From: SXMI01 sp964391365
GTDB lineage: Bacteria > Actinomycetota > Acidimicrobiia > Acidimicrobiales > Microtrichaceae
Assembly (NCBI GenBank): GCA_964391365.1
Contig: CAYMKW010000130.1
Span: 1 to 7,147, forward strand
DNA: 7,147 nucleotides
Direction of reading: 5' to 3'
Positions within the stretch are counted from its first letter, which is position 1. Each line of letters begins with the position of its first letter. Shown here piece by piece: positions 1-6,592 of this stretch. The translations under genes were made by a program, and so were the position numbers. The notes below the pieces were generated by a model that saw only the letters and a program-made list of their open reading frames with translations, did not search any database and had not been told where the DNA came from.

Positions 1-41
1 CCGAGTCCGCTCGACGACAGGGATCCTCGGGCCCCGGCGTG

Positions 42-776
42 ATGCGGCACACTCTCCCGGTGACGCTAACGAACGCGGACCGCCCGACCGTGCTCTTCGC
101 CCATCGGGGAGCCCGAGCCCACGAGCGCGAGAACACCCTTCCGGCCTTCGAACTCGCCGTGCGCCTGGGTGCGACCGGCCTCGAGAGCGATGTCTGGGTG
201 ACCGCCGACGGTGTCGCCGTGCTCGACCACGACGGGGTCGTCGGAGGACGCCTGCGTCGGCGCCCCATCGCCTCGGTGGATCGGTCTGAACTCCCCGAGC
301 ACATCCCGTCGCTCGAGGACCTCTACCGGACGGTCGGCGTCGATCTCCCGCTCTCGCTCGACGTCAAGGACGCCGCAGCGTTCGAACCGACGATCGAGGT
401 CGCCGCCGCGCAGGGGGCGACCTCACACCTGTGGCTGTGCCACGACGACCTCACCACCCTCGCCGGCTGGCGCCGGGACTGCCCCGATTCGGTGCTGGTG
501 CACTCCACGTTCGTCGGCCTGCTCGACGGCGGCTGCGAACGACATGCGGCGGACCTCCGTGCCGCCTCCGTGGACGCCGTCAACCTCCACCACAGCGAGT
601 GGAATCCGGGGCGGATCGCCCTCTACCGGCGGTTCCAGCGCCGGGTGCTCGGCTGGGACGCCCAGCACGGCCGGACACTCCGGCAACTGCTGGACTGGGG
701 GGTCGACGGGCTCTACTCCGACCACGTCGACCGGATGGTGGATGCCGCTTCGGGGCGCCCCGTCACCGAACCCTGA
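42..776 (+). CDS. Glycerophosphodiester phosphodiesterase family protein
   Basis: Predicted metal-dependent hydrolase of the GDPD family, TIM-barrel fold, expected to split glycerophosphodiesters into glycerol 3-phosphate and an alcohol. Seen in the 244-residue product, numbered from the ATG at 42: the catalytic HRG (21-23), ENT (30-32), the metal-ligand pair in ESD (48-50), the second catalytic histidine in VLDHD (61-65), the IPSLEDLY helix start (88-95), LSLDVKD (105-111) at the usual E-x-K strand but with Asp for Glu, and a GLYSDHVD strand end (223-230). Length is normal for short bacterial GDPDs. No signal peptide or membrane segment is visible, so it is probably cytosolic. A GTG at 39 directly precedes the ATG, and a GTG at 60 is also possible; no clear ribosome binding site decides. 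It converges with lepB. Substrate is not determinable; the family call is strong. Confidence 0.9.
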   Translation: MRHTLPVTLTNADRPTVLFAHRGARAHERENTLPAFELAVRLGATGLESDVWVTADGVAVLDHDGVVGGRLRRRPIASVDRSELPEHIPSLEDLYRTVGVDLPLSLDVKDAAAFEPTIEVAAAQGATSHLWLCHDDLTTLAGWRRDCPDSVLVHSTFVGLLDGGCERHAADLRAASVDAVNLHHSEWNPGRIALYRRFQRRVLGWDAQHGRTLRQLLDWGVDGLYSDHVDRMVDAASGRPVTEP

Positions 777-796
777 TCCGACCCGGTCGTTGATCA
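774..796. repeat. Imperfect inverted repeat between convergent genes
   Basis: The arms TGATC (774-778) and CGAC (779-782) pair with GTCG (786-789) and GATCA (792-796), leaving a 3-base loop (CCG) and a 2-base bulge (TT, 790-791). The structure spans the whole gap between the two convergent genes and includes both TGA stop codons. It could act as a weak bidirectional terminator hairpin, but no T-run follows on either strand, so this role is an inference. Confidence 0.4.
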
Positions 797-1369
797 GAGG
801 GTGCTGAAGCGTCCCGGAGGCCACATGACGACGAACGCCTGGCCGACGATCGTCGTCTCGGCGACCGGCCCGAACACCCGGCTGTCGCTCGAATTGTTCC
901 GGTTGTCACCCATCACCCAGACCTGACCGTCGGGGATCGTGACGGGCTGTTCGATCCCGGTCGTGGTGCTGCCGGGCGCCAGGTACGGCTCGTCGACCGG
1001 CTCGCCGTTACGGACCAGACGACCGTCGACGGTCTGGACCGTGTCGCCACCGACCGCGACGACCCGCTTGATGAGGTCCTCCGGCGCATCGACCCCGCCG
1101 GGGGCGCCGGCCGGCCGTTCGAACACCACGACGTCACCCGGCGACACATCGCCCAGCCGGTAGCTGAGCTTGTTGACCATGACCCGGTCGCCCACGAGGA
1201 GCGTCTGTTCCATGGACGACGACGGGATCCGGAACGCCTGCACCAGGTAGGTCTTGACGAGGAGCGCCACGAGCACGGCGCCCACCACGATCGCCACCCA
1301 CTCGACGAGTCCGCGGACTCCCCCGGTCTGGTTCCGTCTCACGCTGCGCACCGCGTCACGACCCGGCAC
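794..1369 (-). CDS. lepB: Signal peptidase I
   Basis: Membrane-bound serine protease that removes signal peptides from proteins exported by Sec or Tat. The 191-residue product has a basic N-terminus, one membrane helix at about 23-38, then the family boxes in order: PSSSMEQTL (49-57) with catalytic Ser52 just before Met53, GDRVMVNKLSYR (60-71), GDVVVFERP (78-86), KRVVAVGGD (101-109) with the general-base Lys101, and GDNRNNSSDSR (154-164). The Ser/Lys dyad is intact. Size and the single N-terminal anchor match short Gram-positive-type enzymes. The start is the GTG at 1369; GTGs at 1351 and 1342 are alternatives, no strong ribosome binding site is seen, and the first ATG lies inside the active-site box, so a non-ATG start is required. 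It lies 34 bases after pafC on the same strand, likely the last gene of the unit. Confidence 0.95.
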   Translation of the reverse strand: MPGRDAVRSVRRNQTGGVRGLVEWVAIVVGAVLVALLVKTYLVQAFRIPSSSMEQTLLVGDRVMVNKLSYRLGDVSPGDVVVFERPAGAPGGVDAPEDLIKRVVAVGGDTVQTVDGRLVRNGEPVDEPYLAPGSTTTGIEQPVTIPDGQVWVMGDNRNNSSDSRVFGPVAETTIVGQAFVVMWPPGRFSTL

Positions 1370-1403
1370 GCTACCGGTGCGGGCGGGTCATGGTGGTCCA
1401 CCC

Positions 1404-2351
1404 TCACCCGTGGCGATCGATGATCCGTTGCGCCGCTGCTCGACGGACGTCGTCGAGGGGCTGCCCGGTGTCGAGATCCTCGGCCACCGTGTCCGGACCC
1501 ATCCGCAGCAGGAGGCGTTCCAGCCACGCGGTCGATCCGACGGACAACACGACCTCCACCCGACCGTCCTCGAGGGTGCGCTCGGACTCCGTCGGATACT
1601 GGGTCGCCACCCAGCGGTCGGAGGTCCCCAGAACCATCCGGATCGATCGCCCGCTGGCCGCGAAGTCGAACAGCGCATCACCGGGGGGAGGATCCGTCAC
1701 GGCGGGCGCATCGAGGGTCTCGGCCTCGAGCACCCGATCCAGTCGGAAGACGCGCTCCTCCTCGGCGCTGGTGCACCAGGCGGTCAGGTACCAGCGGCCG
1801 TCCCGGGAACGCAGCGAGTGGGGCTCGACCGTGCGCTCACCGACGTGGTCGCGTCCGAAGGAGTGGTACCGGATCCGGAGCTGCAGTCCGTCCTCGAGGG
1901 CTCGACGGACCTCGGCCAGGACGGCCGGGTCGATCGTTCCCAGCTCGACGGCGACCAGCCGGGTGCCGCTGCCCAGCACCCGCTCGACCTTCTCGACGGC
2001 GGCGAGGAGGTTCGGGTCGTCGTGGCCGGACGCGATGAGCACCCGCGCCGCCGCCACGATCGTCAGGGCCTCGTCGGCATCCAGACGCAGGGGCCTGCGG
2101 AAGAAGTCGCCGAGCTCGACCTCGACGGTGTCGTCCTCCTCGTCCACGAACACCGTGACCAGGACGTCCGGCGTGAACGGGTGGACGCCCACGTTGTAGA
2201 AGAGCAGGTTGAGGTCCTCGATCAGTTCCTCACGTTCCAGCTTGAACTTCTGGCACGTCTCGGTGATGGACACGCCTCCCGGGGTGACCAACCACGGCAC
2301 CACGCTCATGATCCGCTCGGCGCGCTCCGCCGCCGACATCCGTCGCTTCAC
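1404..2351 (-). CDS. pafC: WYL-domain transcriptional regulator PafC
   Basis: Second half of the PafBC regulator. In mycobacteria PafB and PafC act together as a transcriptional activator of DNA damage-response genes independently of LexA; I assume the same here by homology and gene order. The 315-residue product has an N-terminal helix-turn-helix-like region (about 7-60, with GGVSITETCQKF at 25-36), a linker, then the WYL domain, whose signature is RWYL (186-189) followed by RVFRLDRVLEAE (200-211). The C-terminal part (about 235-312) matches the WCX extension. The GTG start at 2351 overlaps the pafB stop by four bases (GTGA), typical of translational coupling; an in-frame ATG at 2339 is an alternative start. 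Length is typical of PafC. Its downstream neighbour here is lepB rather than the tatA/tatC genes that often follow pafC. Confidence 0.9.
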   Translation of the reverse strand: MKRRMSAAERAERIMSVVPWLVTPGGVSITETCQKFKLEREELIEDLNLLFYNVGVHPFTPDVLVTVFVDEEDDTVEVELGDFFRRPLRLDADEALTIVAAARVLIASGHDDPNLLAAVEKVERVLGSGTRLVAVELGTIDPAVLAEVRRALEDGLQLRIRYHSFGRDHVGERTVEPHSLRSRDGRWYLTAWCTSAEEERVFRLDRVLEAETLDAPAVTDPPPGDALFDFAASGRSIRMVLGTSDRWVATQYPTESERTLEDGRVEVVLSVGSTAWLERLLLRMGPDTVAEDLDTGQPLDDVRRAAAQRIIDRHG

Positions 2352-3319
2352 GAGTCGCCCCCCTCGCTCGACGGGCCACCCGGATCACGCAGCCACTCGA
2401 GGTAGGCCGCACGCACCCGGTCGGGCGAGCGCACCTCGGCGCGGTCCAGGAACGACACGAGGAAGTGGAAGAGGCCACGCTCGTCGACCACCTCGAGCGT
2501 GACCTCCCACCCGTCGCCGTCGGACCCACCGCCGAGCGGGCGGAGCTCGAGTCCGGGCTCGTCGACCCGCAGGGCGGCGGCGGCCACGTGGTCGAGTTCC
2601 ACAACCACGGGCGTGGCCGGACCCTCGCCGTACTCCCACGGCCGCATCCGCACGCCTCCGGCGACCTCGGAGCGTTCGAAGTCCCCCGGCTCGCCCTTCC
2701 GGACCGTCCGGATCCGATCCACCCGGAAGGTCCGTTGGTCGTCCACGCCCCGGTCGTGCGCGATGAGGTACCAGTGGCCACGACCGAACTGGACCTGCAG
2801 CGGTTCGACGACACGGTCCACGTCGTTGTAGGGGAACTCGAGCAACCGCTGGTCGAGCACGGCGTCGAACACGTCGACGAGCACCTCCGGGACGTCGACC
2901 TCGACCGGTCCGGCGGCCGAGTCGGAGGGCCCGTCCCCGAAGCCGCCCAGCTTGCGGAACCCGTCCTCGGGGTCGGCCACGCCGGGTCCGATCAGTCGGA
3001 CGATCTGGGTGGCGGCGACGAGCGCCGCCAGCTCGAGCGGCTCGAGCTCCGGGTCCGCCAGCTCGTAGCGGTCCCGGCGGATCCGGTAGCCGGCGACCGG
3101 CGGGTCGTGCTGGGCGAGTTCCACGACGTCGATCTCGACGCCCATGCGTCGCAGGTCGTCCTTGTCGCGTTCGAAGGTCCGCCGGAACGACTCGTGCTCG
3201 GTGGCGGTGTACCCCGGGACCCGCTCGCGGATCTCGTCGGCGGTGAGCGCGAGCGAGGTGTCCTGCAGGGCCGTCACGAGGTTGAGGAGGCGACTGGATC
3301 GCTCGTCGTTGGCGGCCAC
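2348..3319 (-). CDS. pafB: WYL-domain transcriptional regulator PafB
   Basis: First half of the PafBC regulator, partner of the pafC product encoded directly after it. Numbered from the GTG at 3319 (323 residues): winged helix-turn-helix at about 8-65, with the typical RLLNLVTALQ (10-19) and LTADEIRERVPGY (25-37); WYL domain with HWYL (182-185) and RTFRVDRIRTV (196-206); WCX-like C-terminal extension to about 312. The frame stays open to a GTG at 3385, which would add 22 residues and overlap the DUF3866 gene by 56 bases. I chose 3319 because the protein then begins a few residues before the RLLNL helix, as in known PafB proteins, and ten bases after the upstream stop; no clear ribosome binding site supports either start. 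No ATG is available near the start. Two separate WYL genes, not a fused pafBC, are present. Confidence 0.9.
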   Translation of the reverse strand: MAANDERSSRLLNLVTALQDTSLALTADEIRERVPGYTATEHESFRRTFERDKDDLRRMGVEIDVVELAQHDPPVAGYRIRRDRYELADPELEPLELAALVAATQIVRLIGPGVADPEDGFRKLGGFGDGPSDSAAGPVEVDVPEVLVDVFDAVLDQRLLEFPYNDVDRVVEPLQVQFGRGHWYLIAHDRGVDDQRTFRVDRIRTVRKGEPGDFERSEVAGGVRMRPWEYGEGPATPVVVELDHVAAAALRVDEPGLELRPLGGGSDGDGWEVTLEVVDERGLFHFLVSFLDRAEVRSPDRVRAAYLEWLRDPGGPSSEGGDS

Positions 3320-3329
3320 GGCCGGCAGT

Positions 3330-4388
3330 CTAGGGAGTCCCACGTCCTCGGGACGCCGGGTCGCTGCGCCCGGCGAGCGCGACACCGGCTGCGAGCACTC
3401 CGGCCGCCACGGCGTGTCGGCCCGGGGCGGGGTCCTCCCGGGCCGTCCGACCCATCGACGTGTGGTCCGGGTCGACCACGGCCCGTTCGATGGATTCGAG
3501 CTGCGCTCTGGTCAGCTCGACCGGCCGCACCCCGTCGATACCGGTCGTGGCGTCTGTCAGCGCAGCGACGAGCGGCACGGCGTGGGACAGCCGGGCGACG
3601 GTCCGGGTGTGATGGGAGACGCCCCGGTGCCGGGCCCGTGGATCAGCATCGGAGATCCGCACGCACAGGACGGGGACACCCCCCAACGAGTCGGCCAGGT
3701 CGATCACGCCCACCGCATCGAGCGCCGAGGTCCCCAACGCCGTGCCGGTCCCGGCGACCCCGGGCCCGAGCGCAGCCACCACGACATCCGCGCGGAGCAC
3801 GTGCACGGCCAGTCCCAGACCCGAGGCGACCCCCACCGCCTCCAGGTCGCCTCCGAACGCGCTCCCGGTGCTCACCGTTCCGCACAGATCCGCCCGATCC
3901 CGGAGGGCGGCGACGCTGTCCGAGAGCGCGAGCGGAAGCGCCCCACCGTCGGTCTGGACGTAGGCGATCCGCAGCGACCCGTCGACCGCACGGATGCCGG
4001 CGACGACCGGGGCGAGCTGGCTGTGGAGGGTGCACGCGACGACGGGCACACCCCCGAGCGGCTCGTCGCACTCGGGGTGCTGCAGCTCGGACGTACCGGC
4101 GTCCGCCTGCAGACTGGTGTAGCGAAGCTTCAGCACGTGGTCCGGGCCGGGCAGGTCCAGGCCGGTCCGGCTGAGGTTCCAGTGCACGATGTGGTCACCG
4201 CCGGTCCCCAGGTCGAGTTCGACCGCCGTGGTGTTGACCACGACGTCGTCGCCGACGCCGACCTCGCCCGTGAGTCCGGTCAGGGACACCGCCGTGTGGT
4301 CCTCACCATCGATCGACACCACGATCCGCTGGAGCCCCGGTCGGCTCGAGGTGAGTCGGACGACGCGACCTGTGCGGAACGACGGCAC
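3330..4388 (-). CDS. DUF3866 family protein
   Basis: Conserved protein of unknown function; I recognise it as the DUF3866 family of Actinobacteria and Firmicutes. The 352-residue product shows the N-terminal GRVVRL with RPGLQRI (7-22), a small beta-rich part ending in NTTAVELDLGTGGDHIVHWN (52-71), KLRYTSLQ (87-94), GGDLEAVGVASGLG (179-192), a glycine-rich GPGVAGTGTALGTSALDAVG (208-227), RHRGVSHHTRT (253-263) and a C-terminal SMGRTAREDP (311-320) followed by an Ala-rich segment. The HxGxSHHT block and the GPG/GTG loops look like ligand- or active-site elements, but no catalytic activity is established to my knowledge. No signal peptide is seen. The GTG start at 4388 fits the family N-terminus and no ATG is available; it lies 23 bases after the hydrolase gene with no obvious ribosome binding site. 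The stop is just upstream of pafB. Confidence 0.85.
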   Translation of the reverse strand: MPSFRTGRVVRLTSSRPGLQRIVVSIDGEDHTAVSLTGLTGEVGVGDDVVVNTTAVELDLGTGGDHIVHWNLSRTGLDLPGPDHVLKLRYTSLQADAGTSELQHPECDEPLGGVPVVACTLHSQLAPVVAGIRAVDGSLRIAYVQTDGGALPLALSDSVAALRDRADLCGTVSTGSAFGGDLEAVGVASGLGLAVHVLRADVVVAALGPGVAGTGTALGTSALDAVGVIDLADSLGGVPVLCVRISDADPRARHRGVSHHTRTVARLSHAVPLVAALTDATTGIDGVRPVELTRAQLESIERAVVDPDHTSMGRTAREDPAPGRHAVAAGVLAAGVALAGRSDPASRGRGTP

Positions 4389-4411
4389 GAGGGAACCGTA
4401 GCGAAGGGAGT

Positions 4412-6547
4412 TCAGTCACCGGCCGCCGGCCGGACCGGCTGGCCCCGGAGTGAACCCGGCGCCGGGTGATCGGCCGGGTGCTCCACGACGACCGGCCAGA
4501 CGGGCAGCACGAGGGAACTGGCATGGGCACCCCCCAGGCCGACGTCGTGCGTCGCCCCGGGGACGGTCGGGTTCTCGAAGCACCAGAACGGATGGTCACG
4601 TCCGGGCGTGGACAGCTGGAGCCGCAGGCGCGAACCCGGCCGGAACAGCTGGGTGAACGGGTGCAGCGGCAGTCGGAACGACATCCAGGCACCCGGCTCG
4701 AGCGGCTCCCGGTGCTCGGCGAGGAACGTGTAGTCCACCCAGAGCTCGTCGGAGTCCGGTGACTCGACGCGGTGCTGCGGCCGGTGCCAGCCGCACTGGA
4801 TCCGCTGCTCATGGCCATCGGGACGGAGCTCGGTGAGCGTGGCCTGCACGGCCGTGTCGACGGTGCCGGGCCGGAGCCAGAGGTCGACGTGCCCCGCCCC
4901 GGCGATGACGGTCGCCTCGTCGAACGGCTCCGTATCGAAGACGACGCGGTGCTCGTCGGCGAAGGGCGTCCAGGTGATCGGCACGTCCGGGAACGTGAAC
5001 CTGTTGAGGTCCGAGAGCAGCTCCATCGAGTAGGCCAGACCTCCGGCATCGGGATCGTCGGCGTAGGACGCGTACGACTCCTCCGAGGACGGCCGGTCGA
5101 CGAGCGCACCGTCCGAGGCCAGGTACCAGCGGCGGGCCACGACATCGGGCGGCGGGAAGCTCGAGGTCGTGGTCTCGAACCGGTGCGCCGTCGCCCCGAG
5201 CACCTCGTGACCGGCACCGTTCTCGAACAGGATGCGGACCGTCGGTTCGGCCCGGTACTCCTCGAGCGCCGCCTCGACGTCCTCGCCGTGGTGGGTGAAG
5301 CGATCCGCTTCCAGTTCGGGGGTGTAGCCGAACGCGGCCTCGAACTGGCTCGGGGCGAACATCCGGATCATCTCGTTGACGGCCGGAACCCGCCGGGCGA
5401 CGTGGAACGACAGGAACTCGAACCAGCGGCCGATCACCATCGGGCTGTACCCGTCGGGATGGTGGCCGTTGAACATCGTGAACCGTCGGTCGGGCGAGGC
5501 CTCGAAGCGTTCGAGCATGGACGCGAACCGGCTGCCGGTCTGCTCGTCCTGCCAGGCTCCGGTCAGGTACACCGGGACCTCGATCCGCTCGATGAGCTCG
5601 CTGACCCGGCGCTCGTCGAGCTCCGTGCGGTAGTTCTCGACCGCCCGCCCGTAGTGCTCGAAGTCGAAGTTCTGCGTCCTGATGGCCTGGTTGGCCCGGG
5701 CGATCTCGTCACCGTTCTCGATCCGTGTCCGGTCCCAGCCCTGGCCGCCCGCATGGGTCTGGGCGTCACGCGCCGCGACCCAGGCGCGAGTGAACCCGGA
5801 GTTGTAGATGCCACCGGGCCACTGCTGGCGCCAGGGGTCGTCGATCACCGACAGCGGTGTGATCGCCGCCAGGCTCGGCGGTCGCGTCGCCGCCACGTAC
5901 AGCTGGCTGATCCCCGGGTAGCTGAGTCCGACCATGCCGACCCGATGGTGGAGCGCCCACGGCGGCCGGGCCACGATCTCGATGATGTCGTACCCGTCCG
6001 CGGCCTGCGCCGGGCTGAAGAGGTCGAACACCCCGCCCGAACAGCCGGTCCCGCGCATGTTGACCCCGACGACGGCGAAGCCCATGAGCGTGGCGAGCAG
6101 CGTGCCCGGCTGGGGGGCGTCAGGATCGGAGGGCGCGTAGCCGGAGTACTCCACGACGGTCGGCCACGGCCCCGGTCCGTACAGGTCCTCGCTCGGGAAC
6201 CGCACCATGGCCGAGAGCGTCACGCCGTCGCGCATGGTCAGGTACGTGTAGCCCGCCTCGAGCGGCTGGTCGTGGAGGCTCGGATCCGGGCGGTCGTCGA
6301 CGCCGAGCACCACCACCGGGACCCCNNNNNNNNNNCGGAGGACGTGTCCGGCAACGAGGGCCTCGGCGAGCCGGTCGGGCCCGTCGAGCTCCACCGGCTC
6401 GGGCGGCACGAACGACAGGAAGGCGTTGCCGGCGTGATCGGCGACCAGCGTGACGATCGACTCGCCCGTCTCGTCCACCACTGGCAACCGATCCCCCGGA
6501 ACCGCTCCGGTGACCGTGAGTGTCTCGACTCCACCCGTGACCTGCAC
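4412..6547 (-). CDS. CocE/NonD family (peptidase S15-like) hydrolase
   Basis: Predicted serine alpha/beta-hydrolase of the family that includes cocaine esterase and X-Pro dipeptidyl-peptidase-like S15 enzymes; the natural substrate (ester or peptide) is unknown. The predicted 711 residues, including four unknown ones at the gap, comprise a beta-rich N-terminal part (about 1-95), the hydrolase core opening with YLTMRDGVTLSAMVRFP (102-118), oxyanion-region VVEYSGY (131-137), the nucleophile motif GLSYPG (207-212, Ser209), a candidate acid in GAWQDEQTG (330-338, Asp334), a candidate histidine in NGHHPDG (360-366), and a C-terminal jelly-roll domain from about 430, including HVDLWLRPGTVDT (553-565) and FRPGSRLRLQLS (635-646). 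No signal peptide is seen. The GTG start at 6547 is supported by a purine-rich site just upstream. Ten Ns at 6326-6335 hide about residues 71-74. It lies between pafA and DUF3866 on the same strand. Confidence 0.88.
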   Translation of the reverse strand: MQVTGGVETLTVTGAVPGDRLPVVDETGESIVTLVADHAGNAFLSFVPPEPVELDGPDRLAEALVAGHVLXXXXGVPVVVLGVDDRPDPSLHDQPLEAGYTYLTMRDGVTLSAMVRFPSEDLYGPGPWPTVVEYSGYAPSDPDAPQPGTLLATLMGFAVVGVNMRGTGCSGGVFDLFSPAQAADGYDIIEIVARPPWALHHRVGMVGLSYPGISQLYVAATRPPSLAAITPLSVIDDPWRQQWPGGIYNSGFTRAWVAARDAQTHAGGQGWDRTRIENGDEIARANQAIRTQNFDFEHYGRAVENYRTELDERRVSELIERIEVPVYLTGAWQDEQTGSRFASMLERFEASPDRRFTMFNGHHPDGYSPMVIGRWFEFLSFHVARRVPAVNEMIRMFAPSQFEAAFGYTPELEADRFTHHGEDVEAALEEYRAEPTVRILFENGAGHEVLGATAHRFETTTSSFPPPDVVARRWYLASDGALVDRPSSEESYASYADDPDAGGLAYSMELLSDLNRFTFPDVPITWTPFADEHRVVFDTEPFDEATVIAGAGHVDLWLRPGTVDTAVQATLTELRPDGHEQRIQCGWHRPQHRVESPDSDELWVDYTFLAEHREPLEPGAWMSFRLPLHPFTQLFRPGSRLRLQLSTPGRDHPFWCFENPTVPGATHDVGLGGAHASSLVLPVWPVVVEHPADHPAPGSLRGQPVRPAAGD
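6326..6335. other. Assembly gap (10 Ns) inside the hydrolase gene
   Basis: Ten undetermined bases. The hydrolase frame is open and family-like on both sides (VAGHVL before and GVPVVVLGVDD after, in coding direction), so the true missing length is probably compatible with the frame. Whether exactly ten bases are missing cannot be seen. Confidence 0.98.
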
Positions 6548-6551
6548 GCTG

Positions 6552-6558
6552 TCCCCCT
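6552..6558 (-). promoter_or_regulatory. Ribosome binding site of the CocE-like gene
   Basis: On the minus strand AGGGGGA ends four bases before the GTG at 6547. It is the only clear Shine-Dalgarno-like site seen in this gene run and it supports the GTG start, since the next methionine in the protein is at about residue 105. Confidence 0.6.
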
Positions 6559-6592
6559 GTGTTGATTGCTGCGAACCGGGCGAGGCTAACGG

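Noticed and set aside
751..762. Perfect palindrome CGGGGCGCCCCG near the 3' end of the phosphodiesterase gene
   Set aside because: Lies within coding sequence, has no loop suited to a hairpin terminator and no T-run; chance is likely at this GC content.
1307..1320. Perfect 14-base palindrome (GAGTCCGCGGACTC) in the 5' part of lepB
   Set aside because: About one palindrome of this length is expected by chance in a GC-rich window of this size, and it lies in codons; no second copy was noticed.
1373..1391. Six-codon frame (MTRPHR) in the pafC-lepB spacer
   Set aside because: Too short and without a convincing ribosome binding site or conserved feature; likely chance.
1254..2405. Plus-strand open frame of 383 codons opposite lepB and pafC
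   Set aside because: Antisense shadow spanning two recognised genes and their spacer; no family motifs.
3031..3047. GCTCGAG...CTCGAGC inverted repeat with 3-base spacer inside pafB
   Set aside because: It encodes the repeated LEPLEL-like residues of the protein with favoured codons; no regulatory role is needed to explain it.
2465..4174. Plus-strand open frame of 569 codons opposite pafB and DUF3866
   Set aside because: It crosses two well-supported minus-strand genes and turns into Arg/Pro-rich low-complexity sequence, as expected for a non-coding frame at this GC level.
4772..6565. Long plus-strand open frame (597 codons) opposite the hydrolase, also running through the N gap
   Set aside because: It is the antisense shadow of a gene with clear family motifs; high GC content keeps such frames open. 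Its product is Arg/Glu/Gly/Val-rich and shows no recognisable domain.
6548..6592. Possible damage-response (PafBC-type TTGTC-containing) promoter ahead of the hydrolase
   Set aside because: I read the 45-base spacer on the minus strand and found no TTGTC-like motif or convincing -10 element; the shorter spacers likewise show none.
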